From NCBI RefSeq assembly GCF_029962835.1, contig NC_080579.1, positions 84,771,959-84,835,958 of the forward strand: 64,000 bases of DNA. Direction: 5' to 3'. This document shows positions 35,641 to 46,339 of the stretch, in pieces. The DNA comes from Magnolia sinica. Its lineage: Eukaryota > Streptophyta > Magnoliopsida > Magnoliales > Magnoliaceae. A program made the position numbers and the translations under genes. The notes beneath the pieces are model-generated. The model searched no databases and was not told the origin of the DNA. It saw nothing but the letters and a program-made list of their open reading frames with translations. Position 1 is the first letter of the stretch, and each line of letters opens with the position of its first letter.

Positions 35641-36368
35641 CACTTGACTATAAACGAATGGGGCACTGAAGATGAGGCCGCAGAAGAAGACCATCGCTTT
35701 GATGAACATGAACAAACCACTGAAGAAATAATAGGTGGCGATGAAGTGATGGGCGACGATCGTGGTGAATTTCTAGTTGTGAGGCGATTACTGTATGCCC
35801 CACGAAAGGAATTACATCCACAGCGACACAATATATTTCGTACTCGGTGCACCATCAATGGAAAGGTCTGTGATGTGATCATAGACAGTGGTAGTAGCGA
35901 AAATATCGTCTCGAGAGTAATGGTGGACAAGTTGTGGCTACCAACAATGAAACATCCTTCCCCATACTCTATTGGCTGGATAAAAAAAGTGAATGAGACC
36001 AAGGTAACTGAACAATGCACTATCTCATTTTCAATTGGCAAAAATTATAAAGATCAAATACTTTGTGACGTGGTCGATATGGAAGCTTGTCATATAAGTC
36101 AGACCGTGATGCGACCCATCGGGGACGAGATAATGTCTACGTATTCGTCAAGGATAGTCGAAAAATAATCCATGCCCCTATGGCACCAGAGAACCACCCT
36201 GAAGCCTCTAAAGTGGAGGGGAGTTTCCTCTTAACCATTCGGGATTTCATGGAGGAATCCAAGGAAACTGGCGAGGTATACGCCGTAGTAGTAAAGGGCG
36301 AGGAAGAGGAACCCTCAAACATCCCTCCAAATTTAAGACTGTTGCTAAATGAATTCAAAGAAGGCTAG
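35640..36368 (+). pseudogene. Protease region of CRM-like element, frameshifted
   Basis: Starting with LTINEWGTEDEAAEED, it includes the retropepsin active site VIIDSGSSENIVS (Asp-Ser-Gly at 35884-35892). The second conserved strand, normally ACHILLGRPW, is destroyed by a small deletion or shift near 36093. After that, the frame at 36087-36368 continues with YKSDRDATHRGRDNVYVF and ends LRLLLNEFKEG followed by a stop. Two overlapping frames thus cover one ancestral segment. Confidence 0.8.
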
Positions 36369-37107
36369 ATTTACTCGATGGATTGCCCCCATGAGGGACA
36401 TCCACATCACATAGACATCGTCCACCGCTGCGATCGCCCTCATTATCGGATGAGTCCGAAGGAGTGTGAGATACTTGGGCAAGTGGAGGAATTGATCGTA
36501 AGGGTCTCTTGAGAGAGAGCATGAGCCCATGTCCCGTACCAGCATTATTAACATCAAAAAAAGATGCAAGTGTGTCGACAGCCGGGCAATCTACAAAATT
36601 ACCATCAAATATCGGTTTCAAATACCACGGTTGGATGACATGCTCGATATGTTAGAAGGGGCCAAGGTGTTCTCTAAACTAGATTTAAGAAGCGGGTACC
36701 ATCAAATTCGTATTCGACCAGTGATGAGTGGAAAGCGGCATTCAAGATCAAGGAAGGGTTGTATGAGTGGTTGGTCATGCCCTTCACCTTCGCACCAAGT
36801 ACTTTTATACGTTTAATGAATTAAGTTCTACGTTCGCTGATCGATTTGTGGTAGTATATTTTAATGACATATTGATAATATAGTCAGGATGAGGTGGAGC
36901 ACAAGAAACATCTAATGGAGTTCTAAATGAGTCTCTACTTAACAAGTTGTAATAACTAACTTGAAGAAATGTAGTTTTTAGATATTGAGGACTAATTTTA
37001 GGATTTTTGTAAGTACCACAGGCATTCGTGTGGACGATGAAAATGTGCGAGCTATTAGGGAATGACTGATCCCGACAAACATTCATGAGGTAAGGAGTTT
37101 TCATGGG
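36369..37107 (+). pseudogene. Reverse transcriptase of CRM-like element, catalytic site mutated
   Basis: Recognisable blocks are [20 protein letters not shown] (about 36573), [19 protein letters not shown] (about 36662), a YEWLVMPF block in another frame (about 36760), and VVVYFNDILI near 36847. The last is the YxDD catalytic box, reading Y-F-N-D: the first essential Asp has become Asn by a single G-to-A change. Several stops surround it. The enzyme is certainly dead. Confidence 0.8.
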
Positions 37108-37716
37108 TTGACGACTTTCTATCGTCGATTTGTGCGATATTTTAGCACCATAATCGCACCTATAACAGATTGCATGAAAAAAAGACCGTTCCAGTGGACT
37201 GATAAAGATGACAAGAGCTTTCATGAGATTAAGCATTGTTTGTCTAAAACACCGGTCTTGGTGCTTCCTAATTTTGACAAATTATTTGAGATTAAGTGTG
37301 ACGCTTCATATGTTGGAATTGGAGGAGTGTTACCACAAGAAGGCAGGCCGGTAGGCTTCTACAGTGAGAAGCTCAACGAAGCCCGAAAGAAGTGATCGAC
37401 TTATGAGCTTGAGTTATACGCAGTTGTTCAAGCGCTGTGACATTGGTGGCATTATCTAATTTAAAGAGAGTTTGTTCTCTATACTGACCATCAAGCATTA
37501 AAGTTTATTATTATTTAGACTAACATGAATCGTGTGCATGCTAGATGGGTTGCATTTTTATAGGAATTTACGTTCGTTCTGAAGCATAAGTCAGGACAGC
37601 AGAACAAGGTGGCTGATGCACTTAGCCATCATGCATCACTACTAGTTACAATGAGCAACGAGGTAGTCGGCATGTCTCAGAGGATTAACTGAGGATGAGG
37701 ACTTGAAGATTCTTGG
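37108..37716 (+). pseudogene. RNase H of CRM-like element, with stops
   Basis: It reads [20 protein letters not shown], then [16 protein letters not shown], then [16 protein letters not shown]. After that come the stop-interrupted STYELELYAVVQAL (TGA at 37393) and FVLYTDHQALKF (TAG later), ending [15 protein letters not shown]. Acidic residues of CDAS, YELE and YTDHQ are kept. The block is broken by at least four stops. Confidence 0.8.
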
Positions 37717-38967
37717 ATGAAGTGTCGAAGGTCACCACTAGTGACCTTCATATCGAGACGATTTTCTCTTAAAGGGAATCTGGTGTGCATTCCCAAAGTT
37801 CTCGAGGAGCAGATTATTCAGGAGCTACATGGAGGTGGCCTTGGTGGACACCTAGGGCGAGACAAGACGCGAGCTCTTGTGGAAGAGCGGTATTACTGGC
37901 CACAGTTAGTACGTGATGTGGGAAAAGTCGTACAACGTTGTCATGTTTGTCAGACCTCCAAGGGGCAATCTCAGAATACGGGCCTCTACACCCCGTTACC
38001 TGTGCCTAACGGCCCTTGGGAGGATTTATCAATGGACTTCGTGCTTGGTCTCCCACGAACACAACGCGGCATGGATTCGGTGTTCGTGGTGGTAGATCGT
38101 TTCTCAAAGATGGCGCACTTTATCCCATGCAAGAAGACCCTCGATGCAACACACGTGGCGAATTTATTTTTCAGGGAGGTCGTTCGGCTACACGGGGTCC
38201 CCAAGACCATTACTTCCGATCGTGACACGAAGTTCATTAGCCACTTTTGGCGGACTTTATGGAATCGATTCGATACACGACTTCAATTCAGCAGTGCTTA
38301 CCACCCACAGACTGATGGGCAGACCGAAGTTGTGAATCGCACATTGGGAAACCTCCTTCGCTGTATTTCAGGAGAAAAATCGAAGCAGTGGGATTTGTCC
38401 TTGTCCCAAGCAGAGTTTGCATTCAACAACATGGTGAACCGCTCGACAAGGAGATCACCGTTCCAGATTATCTACGGACGAGTGCCTCGCCACACACTTG
38501 ACTTGGTCCCTCTACCCAAGCACCCGGGCACGAGCATTGCAGCAGAACATATGGCAGACAAGATCATGGGCATCCATGCAGAAGTGCAGACCAAGCTACA
38601 TGCCTCGAACGAGAAGTATAAGGAACAAGCGGACAAGCATCGGCGACAAAAAATGTTCGAGGTGGGCGACCGCGTTATGATCCATTTGCGCAAAGAGAGA
38701 TTTTCGACCAGGACGTACAACAAGTTGAAAAATAAGAAGATTGGACCCATCCCAATCATCCGAAAGATTAATGATAACGCTTATGTTGTTGATCTTCCAG
38801 ATGACATGGCAATCTCACAGACTTTCAATGTCGCGGACCTGACCAAGTATCATGAACCAGAGCATGACGAGAACTCGAGGACGAGTTCTTTTGAAGTGGA
38901 GGAGACTGATGTAGAGCAGGTCGCGGACAATTACATGGCCAAGATGGATCAGAAAAGGCCCGGTTGA
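37717..38967 (+). CDS. Integrase of CRM-like element, intact frame extending into 3' LTR
   Basis: A 416-residue uninterrupted frame. It contains an HHCC zinc region ([15 protein letters not shown] ... CHVCQ, residues about 38-80). The DDE core follows: SMDFVLGLP (first Asp, about 105), ITSDRDTKF (second Asp, about 169) and [13 protein letters not shown] (Glu, about 205). A C-terminal DNA-binding region with [14 protein letters not shown] and [12 protein letters not shown] comes next. The tail [20 protein letters not shown] continues for about 35 residues; the last 20 codons lie in the 3' LTR (from 38907). Integrase inserts the cDNA into chromosomes, and CRM tails of this kind are thought to guide insertion to centromeric chromatin. 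The annotated start is simply the first Met after an upstream stop; in life it was part of the polyprotein. Confidence 0.85.
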   Translation: MKCRRSPLVTFISRRFSLKGNLVCIPKVLEEQIIQELHGGGLGGHLGRDKTRALVEERYYWPQLVRDVGKVVQRCHVCQTSKGQSQNTGLYTPLPVPNGPWEDLSMDFVLGLPRTQRGMDSVFVVVDRFSKMAHFIPCKKTLDATHVANLFFREVVRLHGVPKTITSDRDTKFISHFWRTLWNRFDTRLQFSSAYHPQTDGQTEVVNRTLGNLLRCISGEKSKQWDLSLSQAEFAFNNMVNRSTRRSPFQIIYGRVPRHTLDLVPLPKHPGTSIAAEHMADKIMGIHAEVQTKLHASNEKYKEQADKHRRQKMFEVGDRVMIHLRKERFSTRTYNKLKNKKIGPIPIIRKINDNAYVVDLPDDMAISQTFNVADLTKYHEPEHDENSRTSSFEVEETDVEQVADNYMAKMDQKRPG

Positions 38968-39591
38968 TCCAGACCATCGAACCTTAAATCGGGCGTATCT
39001 TGCAATCCGGAATGAGTTATGTGACGTAAAATATATGATTTTGGGGTAGAACGAGCTACTGAAGCCAACCAACCCGCTATGCCGCGCAAGCCGGATTTGC
39101 AAAATACCTCTGGATTGACGGTCGTTTCCCTGTTTTAATTTCGTTTTTACTATAAATAGTAAGTTTTAGTTTGATTATAACTCTTCATCCGTCGGGCTTT
39201 AGGAGTTGCGCCCAACGTGAAAAGAGCTTAGAATAATTAGGAGAACGGTTTGGTGAAGCCAAATAGGATACTTACTATTTTTGGCCGAAAACCTTGCGCA
39301 CTAGTAGACATCACGACCGTCTATAAATAGTAAGTTTACTATTTATAGTAAGTCGCGGATTCTAAGAGTTTGAGTTGTAGTTTGATTCTAATTTCTTTCC
39401 CATTGCTTGGTAGCCCTATTTAAAAGGTTGTAAACTCGTATTTAATCATCAATTAATCAATTTCGAATTTATTAGAATTTATTTCTATTTTCTGCTTTCT
39501 TTCCTCGTGGATTCGAGAAGTCTTTGTGAGGAGTCCAGAGAAGCTCCATGGATTCAGAGTAGTTATCCTCATCACGTTCATCCCTGCGTCA
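38907..39591 (+). repeat. CRM-like 3' LTR
   Basis: About 685 bases. It matches 33824-34513 with few differences, retaining the hairpin (39321-39348). Its first 61 bases are also the end of the integrase frame, stop TGA at 38965-38967. A purine-rich GAAGTGGAGGAGAC lies immediately upstream as the polypurine tract. Confidence 0.9.
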
Positions 39592-39596
39592 TAAAC

Positions 39597-39700
39597 CAAT
39601 GACGTCATAGGGACGAGCAGATCGCATCCTTTTTGTTGTACTCCCACCACGACTACTATCGGAATCCTTCGCACGCATGGCTCTTGTATTCTTATTTATC
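39597..39700 (-). pseudogene. Myb/SANT-like protein, part upstream of insertion
   Basis: Read on the minus strand toward the insertion, the codons give AKDSDSSRGGSTTKRMRSAR and then PYDVIG. These join in frame, across the TAAAC duplication, to the segment LSLDGVVNAIG at 33823. A basic KRMR patch in a serine-rich linker is common before the C-terminal helices of this family. Further upstream (39700-39760) the frame stays open but I see no clear domain or splice acceptor. Confidence 0.45.
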
Positions 39701-39759
39701 CACAGTGGAACCCCCATTGTTGTGCCACTTTTAGAGTGCACCATGAAACTAAATTGGTG

Positions 39760-40479
39760 TACTGACCTTTGGTTAGATCTCCCCTTTCCTAAATAGAGCA
39801 GTAATTAGCCCCATCTGGCACATTCCACACAAGCAACACCCACCTTTCACAATTGCAAACCTTTCATTCATCTGTTGAAACTAAGAAGTTCCCCAGCAGC
39901 CAATCCTTGACATCTGATTTTTGGCCTGCAAATGAATGGTGGGGGGCAAAAAAAAGGAACAAGAACAAGAACAAGAAAGAAAAGAAACAACAATATATAT
40001 GTAATAGGAGCATCGCTGGGAATGCCCATGGAGGATAAATTTGGTCCATCACCCATACTTCGTGACATTTAGTAGAACAATCAGGACTATAGAGAGATAG
40101 ACCCAACTATATGGAATGCTACTCTGAATGAAAATGTGGGTGAAGCACTGTTTAGTAAAGAGTCACCTAATACACTTAAACCACACTCAAAACTAAATTG
40201 CAATGTGATACGTTGTGATTCATTATTCGTGGTTGAACTAATCGACCGTCCTATGAATAGTTCGTTCTCAAATTTTTTACAGTTTGCAAATTCTATCCAT
40301 TTATTCAATCTCTAATAATAGTATGATTTGAAGAAATTCAAATAATTTTCCATACATCAATTCATGTGAGAGACAAGATCAACACTAATCTGAGAGCTAA
40401 CATGCACATCCATATAATTCCAACGAACATATAACTCCTAGGGTTATCTCTAGAGTTTCAAATGCAACATCCTAGCAAT
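39760..40479. other. Intergenic, nothing recognised
   Basis: Contains a purine-rich GAACAAGAACAAGAAAG tract (39957). No convincing gene. Confidence 0.4.
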
Positions 40480-41780
40480 CAAAATCATTAAGCTCGTACT
40501 AAAATTGCTGCTAGGCCACCTAGGAGTAATAGTCCGCACCTTTGGATTCGTTGGAGGCTTATGAACGACCTAGGAGAGGAGATTTTGGGATTGAATTGCC
40601 GGAATCCCTAAAGCATACATTTGTATGTTAGAATCTCATGTAAGTCTCTCCTCTACATAAGGGTTTTAAGCAAAAAGGATGAAGGATCTTACCTAGACGA
40701 TCAACGGATGATTCTTGGGGTTGTAGTGTTGGGTTTTCCCTTTGGAAGAAGGATAAGGAGATGCAAGATCAGCTACCTTAGTCCCCACCTCGATCTAGGG
40801 TCCACCTTGAATCTCCATCCCTTTCTCTCTTTCTTCCTTTCACTCTCCTTTACTCTCTTTCTCTCTTGGTGGTTGTAGGAATTGAGAGAGAGTTATGGGA
40901 GTTAGGGTTTATTCCCTAGACTTGGGCCTTTTGGCCTTAAGTTTCCTCAAATTCTCAAAATAGCCTACTAGGACCCACTTTTGGGGTTGGTGCGGCCCTA
41001 ATATTCCTTTGGCCACCAAATTTGGTGGGTAGGTGCCCAATGGCCCGATTAGGGCCCGTGTAAAATTTGGGAACAAACGGATGGACGGTTGTGGGGTTTG
41101 AGTCAACGGTTATGACCTTTAAACGGCCTTTAGAAGTTCATTTTGGTGATTGGAGTGGTTCTGGTGGCCCTCTAGCTATGAAATTTCTAGGATAGATGCT
41201 TCATGGCCCGATGAAGGGCCATACAAAATTTGGGGACGATCGGATCTGGGGTTTGGTCGTACGGGTTCGATTTGTGATCGATGGTCATCGTTTCACGATC
41301 AGGTCTCAGAGTTGGTGGACGGGTGTAGAAAAATTCATTAGACCTCCACCGTAAATGTAGAAGAGATCTGACGGTTGAATAGCCTGGTATCTCAGTTTCA
41401 TTTGCAAGCGCCAGATTTCGGTCCTGACATTGGTGGGGTGCATTTAGTCAGTGCCAGATCTCACTTTTGGGTGTCCACTGGGTCCGTGGTCCGCAATGGT
41501 CTACAAGCCCAGTGAGATTTATGGTTCTCTTTATTTTTAGAATTTTCTGACCTTCCTGTGTCACGGTGTAGCCCATACGGGCTGTCGCTAAGGGCAAATG
41601 AGCCATCTGGCTCGACGGCCCGCACCGGGTCCTGTCATGACCCGACCAGCTTATTCTACTGGGCTAATCCTAGGTTGATTTGTTTGTGGTACCTCACCGC
41701 GCATGGTTTAAGTGATCGGTCCTGCGGAAAATCCTACGTGGACGCCCCAGGACACCGTACTGGTTGGGCGGGTTGTTACA
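40480..41780 (-). mobile_element. Truncated antisense gypsy LTR (Tekay-like)
   Basis: It ends in GGGCGGGTTGTTACA at 41780, the reversed start of a TGTAACA-type LTR. It shares layout and words with the solo LTR at 52965-56193 (for example GGAGTAATAGTCCGCACCTTTGGATT against 54820-54850, here shortened). The other end is eroded, so only part of the LTR is present. Confidence 0.55.
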
Positions 41781-41954
41781 AAACCAGTATTCTTTACAAG
41801 TATCAAACTACCAACTGTATGGCAAATTCCAGTTTAGATTGTTCAAAACTGCACTGCAAACTCCAACTTGAATTGGTAGAACTATGATTCTGGTAGCTAT
41901 GCTTCTGTACCTCTATTATATAAGAGTCACAATCTGGTTTGGACAAACAACATA

Positions 41955-42050
41955 TTTTGCTGGCACCTTACTGCATGTAACTAGTGTGGTTCTTGGTCTC
42001 TATACACATGACCAATCCATCCAAGTCTACCATCCCTCATCTTATTACCT
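41955..42050 (-). pseudogene. LINE (RTE-type) pol 3' scrap
   Basis: The minus strand reads NKMRDGRLGWIGHVYRDQ (42044 to about 41990), matching the 'KMREARLRW.GHV.RR' motif near the C-terminus of plant RTE/LINE reverse transcriptases. Only this short motif is visible. Confidence 0.45.
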
Positions 42051-42405
42051 ATTGGATTGATGGGTTCTATCTGTAGGAGTGATGCCTTGCTCAGTAGGAG
42101 CTTACACTTGGTTACAGTCATTTGTAGATTCAAACATCTTTGATGCATTTTAATAAACAAAATACATCATAAAAGACATGAAAAAAGATACTCAAATCTT
42201 GATAGAAATCACCTTTCTATCTCCATCCCAAATCCATATAATGAAAGAGACAATGAGAAATAAATTTTATGAAAAACTCTCAAATCGGGTGTCCCATGCA
42301 ACAAGGTTACATCTTCTTTCCACCCCGTTTCAGAACAAGGTCCATTTGATATATTGTAAAAAACAAAAGAAAAAAAATGAAAAGTCTCATTTTTCAGATA
42401 CTTAC

Positions 42406-42485
42406 AGGAAATTGGTTTTATCCTTAGACGATCAATATCCTCCACTCTGGCCGAAGAGCTCCAAGTAGGCGGAGATGTAGCCCGC
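42406..42485 (-). other. Candidate internal exon (unidentified)
   Basis: An 80-base minus-strand block bounded by an acceptor (TTTGTTGCAG) and a strong donor (CCT|GTAAGTATC). It is open in the frame reading RATSPPTWSSSARVEDIDRL then RIKP. I do not recognise the product. Splice-like borders arise by chance often enough that this is weak. Confidence 0.25.
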
Positions 42486-42683
42486 CTGCAACAAAGAAGC
42501 GGACAATGACGAACATCCGGCCAAATCCAACTCGTAACAGAGAGATAGAGAAGGATTTTTCCTGAAAGAAAATTCCAAATTAGTGGTAACGGATGAAGGG
42601 GTTTATTTACAGTTTCATTAATCCTCGTTTCAGTACAAGGAGACCTCTTCTCCCTATCCACATCTAACCATTGCCTGGAGGGG

Positions 42684-42691
42684 TATAAATA
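42684..42691 (+). promoter_or_regulatory. TATA box of candidate gene
   Basis: TATAAATA in GGGGTATAAATAGATG, about 84 bases before an ATG with good surroundings at 42768. Confidence 0.45.
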
Positions 42692-42767
42692 GATGAAGGG
42701 TTCCCTCAATTTTCGCCATTACCCGCCTCCATTGTCATCTGGGAATTTGACTTCCTGCTGTGGGACA

Positions 42768-42855
42768 ATGGGCTCAAGAAGTCTTCTGAAAACCCTCCGA
42801 ATCTCGCCCGCGGGATCGCTCGAATCCCGCGCCTCTGACAGAGGATTTTGGAAGT
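42768..42855 (+). CDS. Candidate first exon, possible mitochondrial targeting peptide
   Basis: From ATG 42768 the exon reads MGSRSLLKTLRISPAGSLES and then RASDRGFW. It is rich in Arg, Ser and Leu with few acidic residues, as mitochondrial presequences are. A donor-like GTAAGC starts at 42856, which would give a phase-1 intron; without splicing the frame stops at 42905. TATA box, short leader and higher GC suggest a host gene, but no second exon is recognised before the transposon remnants that follow. The protein is not identified. The start was chosen because the upstream in-frame ATG at 42693 lies too near the TATA box to be transcribed. Confidence 0.35.
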
Positions 42856-43280
42856 GTAAGCTGGGATGGTGGCTCGGTTGCCTAAACGTACGTGGGATGG
42901 AATAGGGGAGGATTTTACAATCCTACCTCTCGTAAACCACCGTAAATCAAATGCCCAAACAGGCCTTAAGATTGGTTGTGTCTGGTTTAGAGAGGCAGCA
43001 ACATCGATATTGAGGAGAAAGATGAGGAGGAGGTCGAGTATCAAGACGAGATTGCAGTTGCTACGACATGAACGCGAATGATGTTTTAAATTATTTATAA
43101 TATATTGGAAGTGGGGTATACACATTTAAAGAAATGAAATGGATTTTATTCAATTTTCTTTGTATTATGCTTTCATCATAACATGTTTCATTATTATGTT
43201 TCTTTATATTCTATTTTGTAATTTATTTTTTATTCTTAATTGTGTCACCATACTATTTTATTTTTTCAAAAAATGGTGTA

Positions 43281-43800
43281 CAGATATGTCGTCATATGAG
43301 TCGTCGGCCGATTTTTGGGACTATGGTTCCTTAGTCCATTCCCCAATGTCCGATATAATAAAGATACATTGTTGTTTGTGTGGGCAGCATTTTTATTACA
43401 AAGCTAATAGGATTAGGTTACACCTTTCGTGTCGAGGTAGAGATACAAAATTGTGTCCAAAATTCTCAAAGGAGATCCACCTTTTTTCCAGGCACTTTTC
43501 AATTTAAATAAGAAAACTTCTACCACATCCAAACATCGAAAAACTACTAAGGAAGAGAAATCAAGATTAGAAGTATTGGACGAATCGAATTTGAAGCTAC
43601 CTATAAAATGGAATATGTATGAGGCCACTAAACAACAATAATATCCTCTAAGATAACATGATACCGAAGCTGAATCGAGCACGGGTAAGAAGAAGAAGAG
43701 TAACAAATTATCTAAGTTTATCTCCAGTCTCGGTGCATTCTATAGAGCATTGGGTATTAAGTATAAATCTGCTCAGAAACAAAACTTAAAAAATATAATT
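43281..43800 (+). pseudogene. hAT-type BED zinc-finger remnant
   Basis: After an acceptor-like GTGTACAG, the frame from ATG 43287 reads a BED finger: KIHCCLCGQHFYYKANRIRL then HLS, with CPKFSKEI following. This corresponds to the C-x2-C...(R)I..H(L) and CPKVP.EV pattern at the N-terminus of plant hAT transposases. The frame ends at 43507; a second frame (43453-43641) and scattered stops follow, with KKKKSNKLSKFISSLGAFYR-like sequence near 43700. The transposase core is missing. The finger bound transposon ends in intact relatives. Confidence 0.55.
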
Positions 43801-44039
43801 TAATCTATATGAGAGCACAATAAACTTTCTCCACCTTTTGATTTATAAAAGGTAAACCAACACCTATATGAAGATTTAGATAGTAATTCAAGAAAAAGAG
43901 ATGGATATTAAGTCAATGTTGTGATTTGAACATTGTAAAGTTTGTAATATTATCAAATTTTCATTTGTAAGTTGTCTTTTATTTTCAATTCTACATATAT
44001 GATATTGATCAGTTGATGGATTAGAGTTTATCTTTTATG

Positions 44040-44299
44040 CACTGGATTTTATGTACAAACTCAAAAGCTTAAGATCGAAAGACTCGAAAGCTCGAACTCA
44101 AACTACGATCAAACTCGACTTGAGCTTGCTAGATAATTGACAAAGCCTAGTCGAGCTGGTCTGCCTGGCTCAAGGACTAAGTTGATCTAAACTCAAGCTC
44201 AAGTAATCTACTGGTCAAGCCGTGCCGAGCTGTGCCAAACTCGATTTGGTTCGGCTCAGTATCCAAGTTTAAAGTTTAAATACAGGTACCATCAAGGTC
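44040..44299. repeat. TCGAGCT-rich degenerate repeat
   Basis: Repeated variants of AAGCTCGAACTCAAACT, TCGACTTGAGCTTG, TCGAGCTGG and GAGCTGTGCC. These TCGAGCT-type arrays are common in plant genomes, often within miniature transposons. No borders are visible. Confidence 0.5.
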
Positions 44300-44635
44300 T
44301 CAGATGGGCAGGCGTAGATCGACACATTTCATCACCATGATGATTTGGAGTGTCGGACAAAGACTTTACACTTTATACTTTATTCATTTTGGACATGTAT
44401 GTTTGAGTTTCTAGTTGAGTGGATTCCATTGATTGGATGCATATATGTATATTTTGTATTATTGACTCAACTGTACTTATTTTTTGACTTTTATAAATTG
44501 TGTAGTTTGATTCTTACGATTATTTAGATGCCAATATAACTGTACAAAGTAATCACGCTTCCACAAAGCAAAAGTTCACATTCAGAATATCGATGATTAA
44601 GTGTGTGCTCGAATCTCGCAATTTGGGGCGTGATA
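44300..44635 (+). mobile_element. gypsy LTR 3' end fragment
   Basis: It ends GTGCTCGAATCTCGCAATTTGGGGCGTGATA (shown in part at 44606-44635), the TTTGGGGCGTGACA type terminus with CA mutated to TA. The left limit is unknown; the hydrophobic open frame at 44345-44527 is LTR sequence. Confidence 0.5.
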
Positions 44636-45539
44636 GATTTAAGATTATGGTCACCAAGTCACCTTAATTTATATGTTTCTTCACTTCTCGATGCTTCGTG
44701 TCTTTATGTGTTTTCGGTCTTAAACTTCTAAGGGCTCAATCGACTCACAAACACACTAATCAACGTGATTAACAATATGTGCACTAACAATTCATACCTA
44801 ACAAAAAACTATAAATGGAACCATCACACCCTCATCTGTTTAACAAACTCCTATCATTAATATAAAAAATTTGAAAGACGACTATAAAGAGAACCAAAAA
44901 ACACCATCATTCCTTCCATACATTTTCTCCACTAGAAAAAAATCAAGGGAGGAAGAAGAAAATGACCAAATGACTCTTGCGTGTCAATGGCCTTACATTT
45001 CGAACCCATTTACATCTTATGTGGGGCCCAGTTAGATTGTCATTAAATAAATCTAACATGTTCACATATAAAAGGTTTTAATTTAATATCATTGGTCCAA
45101 GTTTGAAGGAAAAACTCATCACATATGGACCATACTATAGGAAATATTTAAGAATCAATGCACGATATTAAAATAGTTGTAGGCCACAAATATCTTCAAA
45201 CAAAAAATGAGATTTTTTTTGTGAGTTCACAACCATTCGATTAAAATAAATGGATCATATTTGGGTGGCATTTTAGTCTTTAAAAAAAATGATAATAATC
45301 AAGTACCCTCATGGCTAAATTTTTTTTAAAAATAAGCTACAGTTACAACCATGTTGTACAAAGGGGCTACTGGGACAAAAAATACCTCATGGCCATCGGA
45401 CGAGCCAACGTACGTTCAAAACCATAACTGTCGGTTTGATTTTCCAAAGCCAGGATAAATACATTGGAAATTGGTAATAATTATTTATTTGAATAATTTG
45501 GTGTTTTTTTAGCGCTAAAACGAGTACGCTGTTACATAT
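44636..45539. other. Intergenic, AT-rich
   Basis: No gene or repeat recognised. Confidence 0.4.
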
Positions 45540-45830
45540 ATGTAGGGCCTGCTGTGATATATGTGGCTTATCCACACTACCCATCGGTTATCCTAGCTGA
45601 AATTAGGGCACGAAGAAAAAGACAAGGCAGATCCAAAGCTCAAGTAGAGCACACAACAAGATTTAGGGAATCAAACACCTACCTTTAAAAGCTTTTTGGG
45701 GCCACGGTTTCCTTTTGTGTGGGCCACTTGAGTGTTTGATCTGCCTCATTTTTCGGCTAATGCCTCAAAATGTTAAGCTAAAACGGATGGACGGCACAGA
45801 TATATGCGTGTGTGCGTGGGGCCACAAATT
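45540..45830. mobile_element. Short palindromic MITE derivative
   Basis: 'gatatatgtggcttatccac' (45555) mirrors 'ggacggcacagatatatgcg' (45791). The middle is shortened. Confidence 0.6.
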
Positions 45831-46339
45831 TAAAACAGTCCTTTTGAACAGGTTTTCATGAATGGAAGTGCAGCGAAACCAAATAACTACACCTTAGGAC
45901 CATCAATCCATTTCTCACTTTCAAATTCCAGTTCCCGTTTGCGTAATATCATCCTTCCGAACCGCTCCCATCTCCATCCTAGAGTCTTCTTAGTTCACCA
46001 CCATCTTGAAAATGGTGAAGGCTCATCTTCCTCACATCTGGCACTCACGTAGAGCAATCCAGACCATCTAAATTGTGGGTCACACTGTCGATGGACTATA
46101 TTTCAAAATCATACTGATCAAGTAAAACTAACCATCCAATAGATGGCTGAAAGTAAAACTGTGATTGGTCAAAAATGGGAGTGAAAAATCAGAGATTATT
46201 CTATCTTCGATTTGCTGCACAACTACGCCATAAGTACGTCACCACCGTTTTCTAAATGTTGCTGAACTAACACAGGAGTCTACACCAGTTTATCACGAGG
46301 AAACCTCTCATAAAGCGACACACGTAAACGCAACACAGG

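Larger units (their letters stand above)
33824..39591 (+). mobile_element. CRM-like Ty3/gypsy chromovirus, full length, TSD TAAAC
   Basis: Two LTRs (33824-34513 and 38907-39591) each start TGATGTAGAGC and end CCCTGCGTCA. They are flanked by identical TAAAC (33819-33823 and 39592-39596). A tRNA-Met-type primer site follows the 5' LTR. The order is gag, protease, RT, RNase H, integrase. There is no chromodomain after integrase; instead the frame ends [20 protein letters not shown] and runs into the 3' LTR, as reported for centromeric retrotransposons of the CRM clade. Stops and frameshifts affect all genes except integrase. CRM assignment is inference from the C-terminus and the NVADL motif. 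Confidence 0.85.

Noticed and set aside
35625..36621. Minus-strand frames opposite the CRM-like protease and RT
   Set aside because: They are shadows of the plus-strand pol remnants, which carry recognisable motifs.
42209..42709. 166-residue minus-strand frame
   Set aside because: As a whole it lacks a domain and crosses splice-like sites and a Ser/Leu low-complexity end. Only the 80-base exon-like block was kept as a weak candidate.
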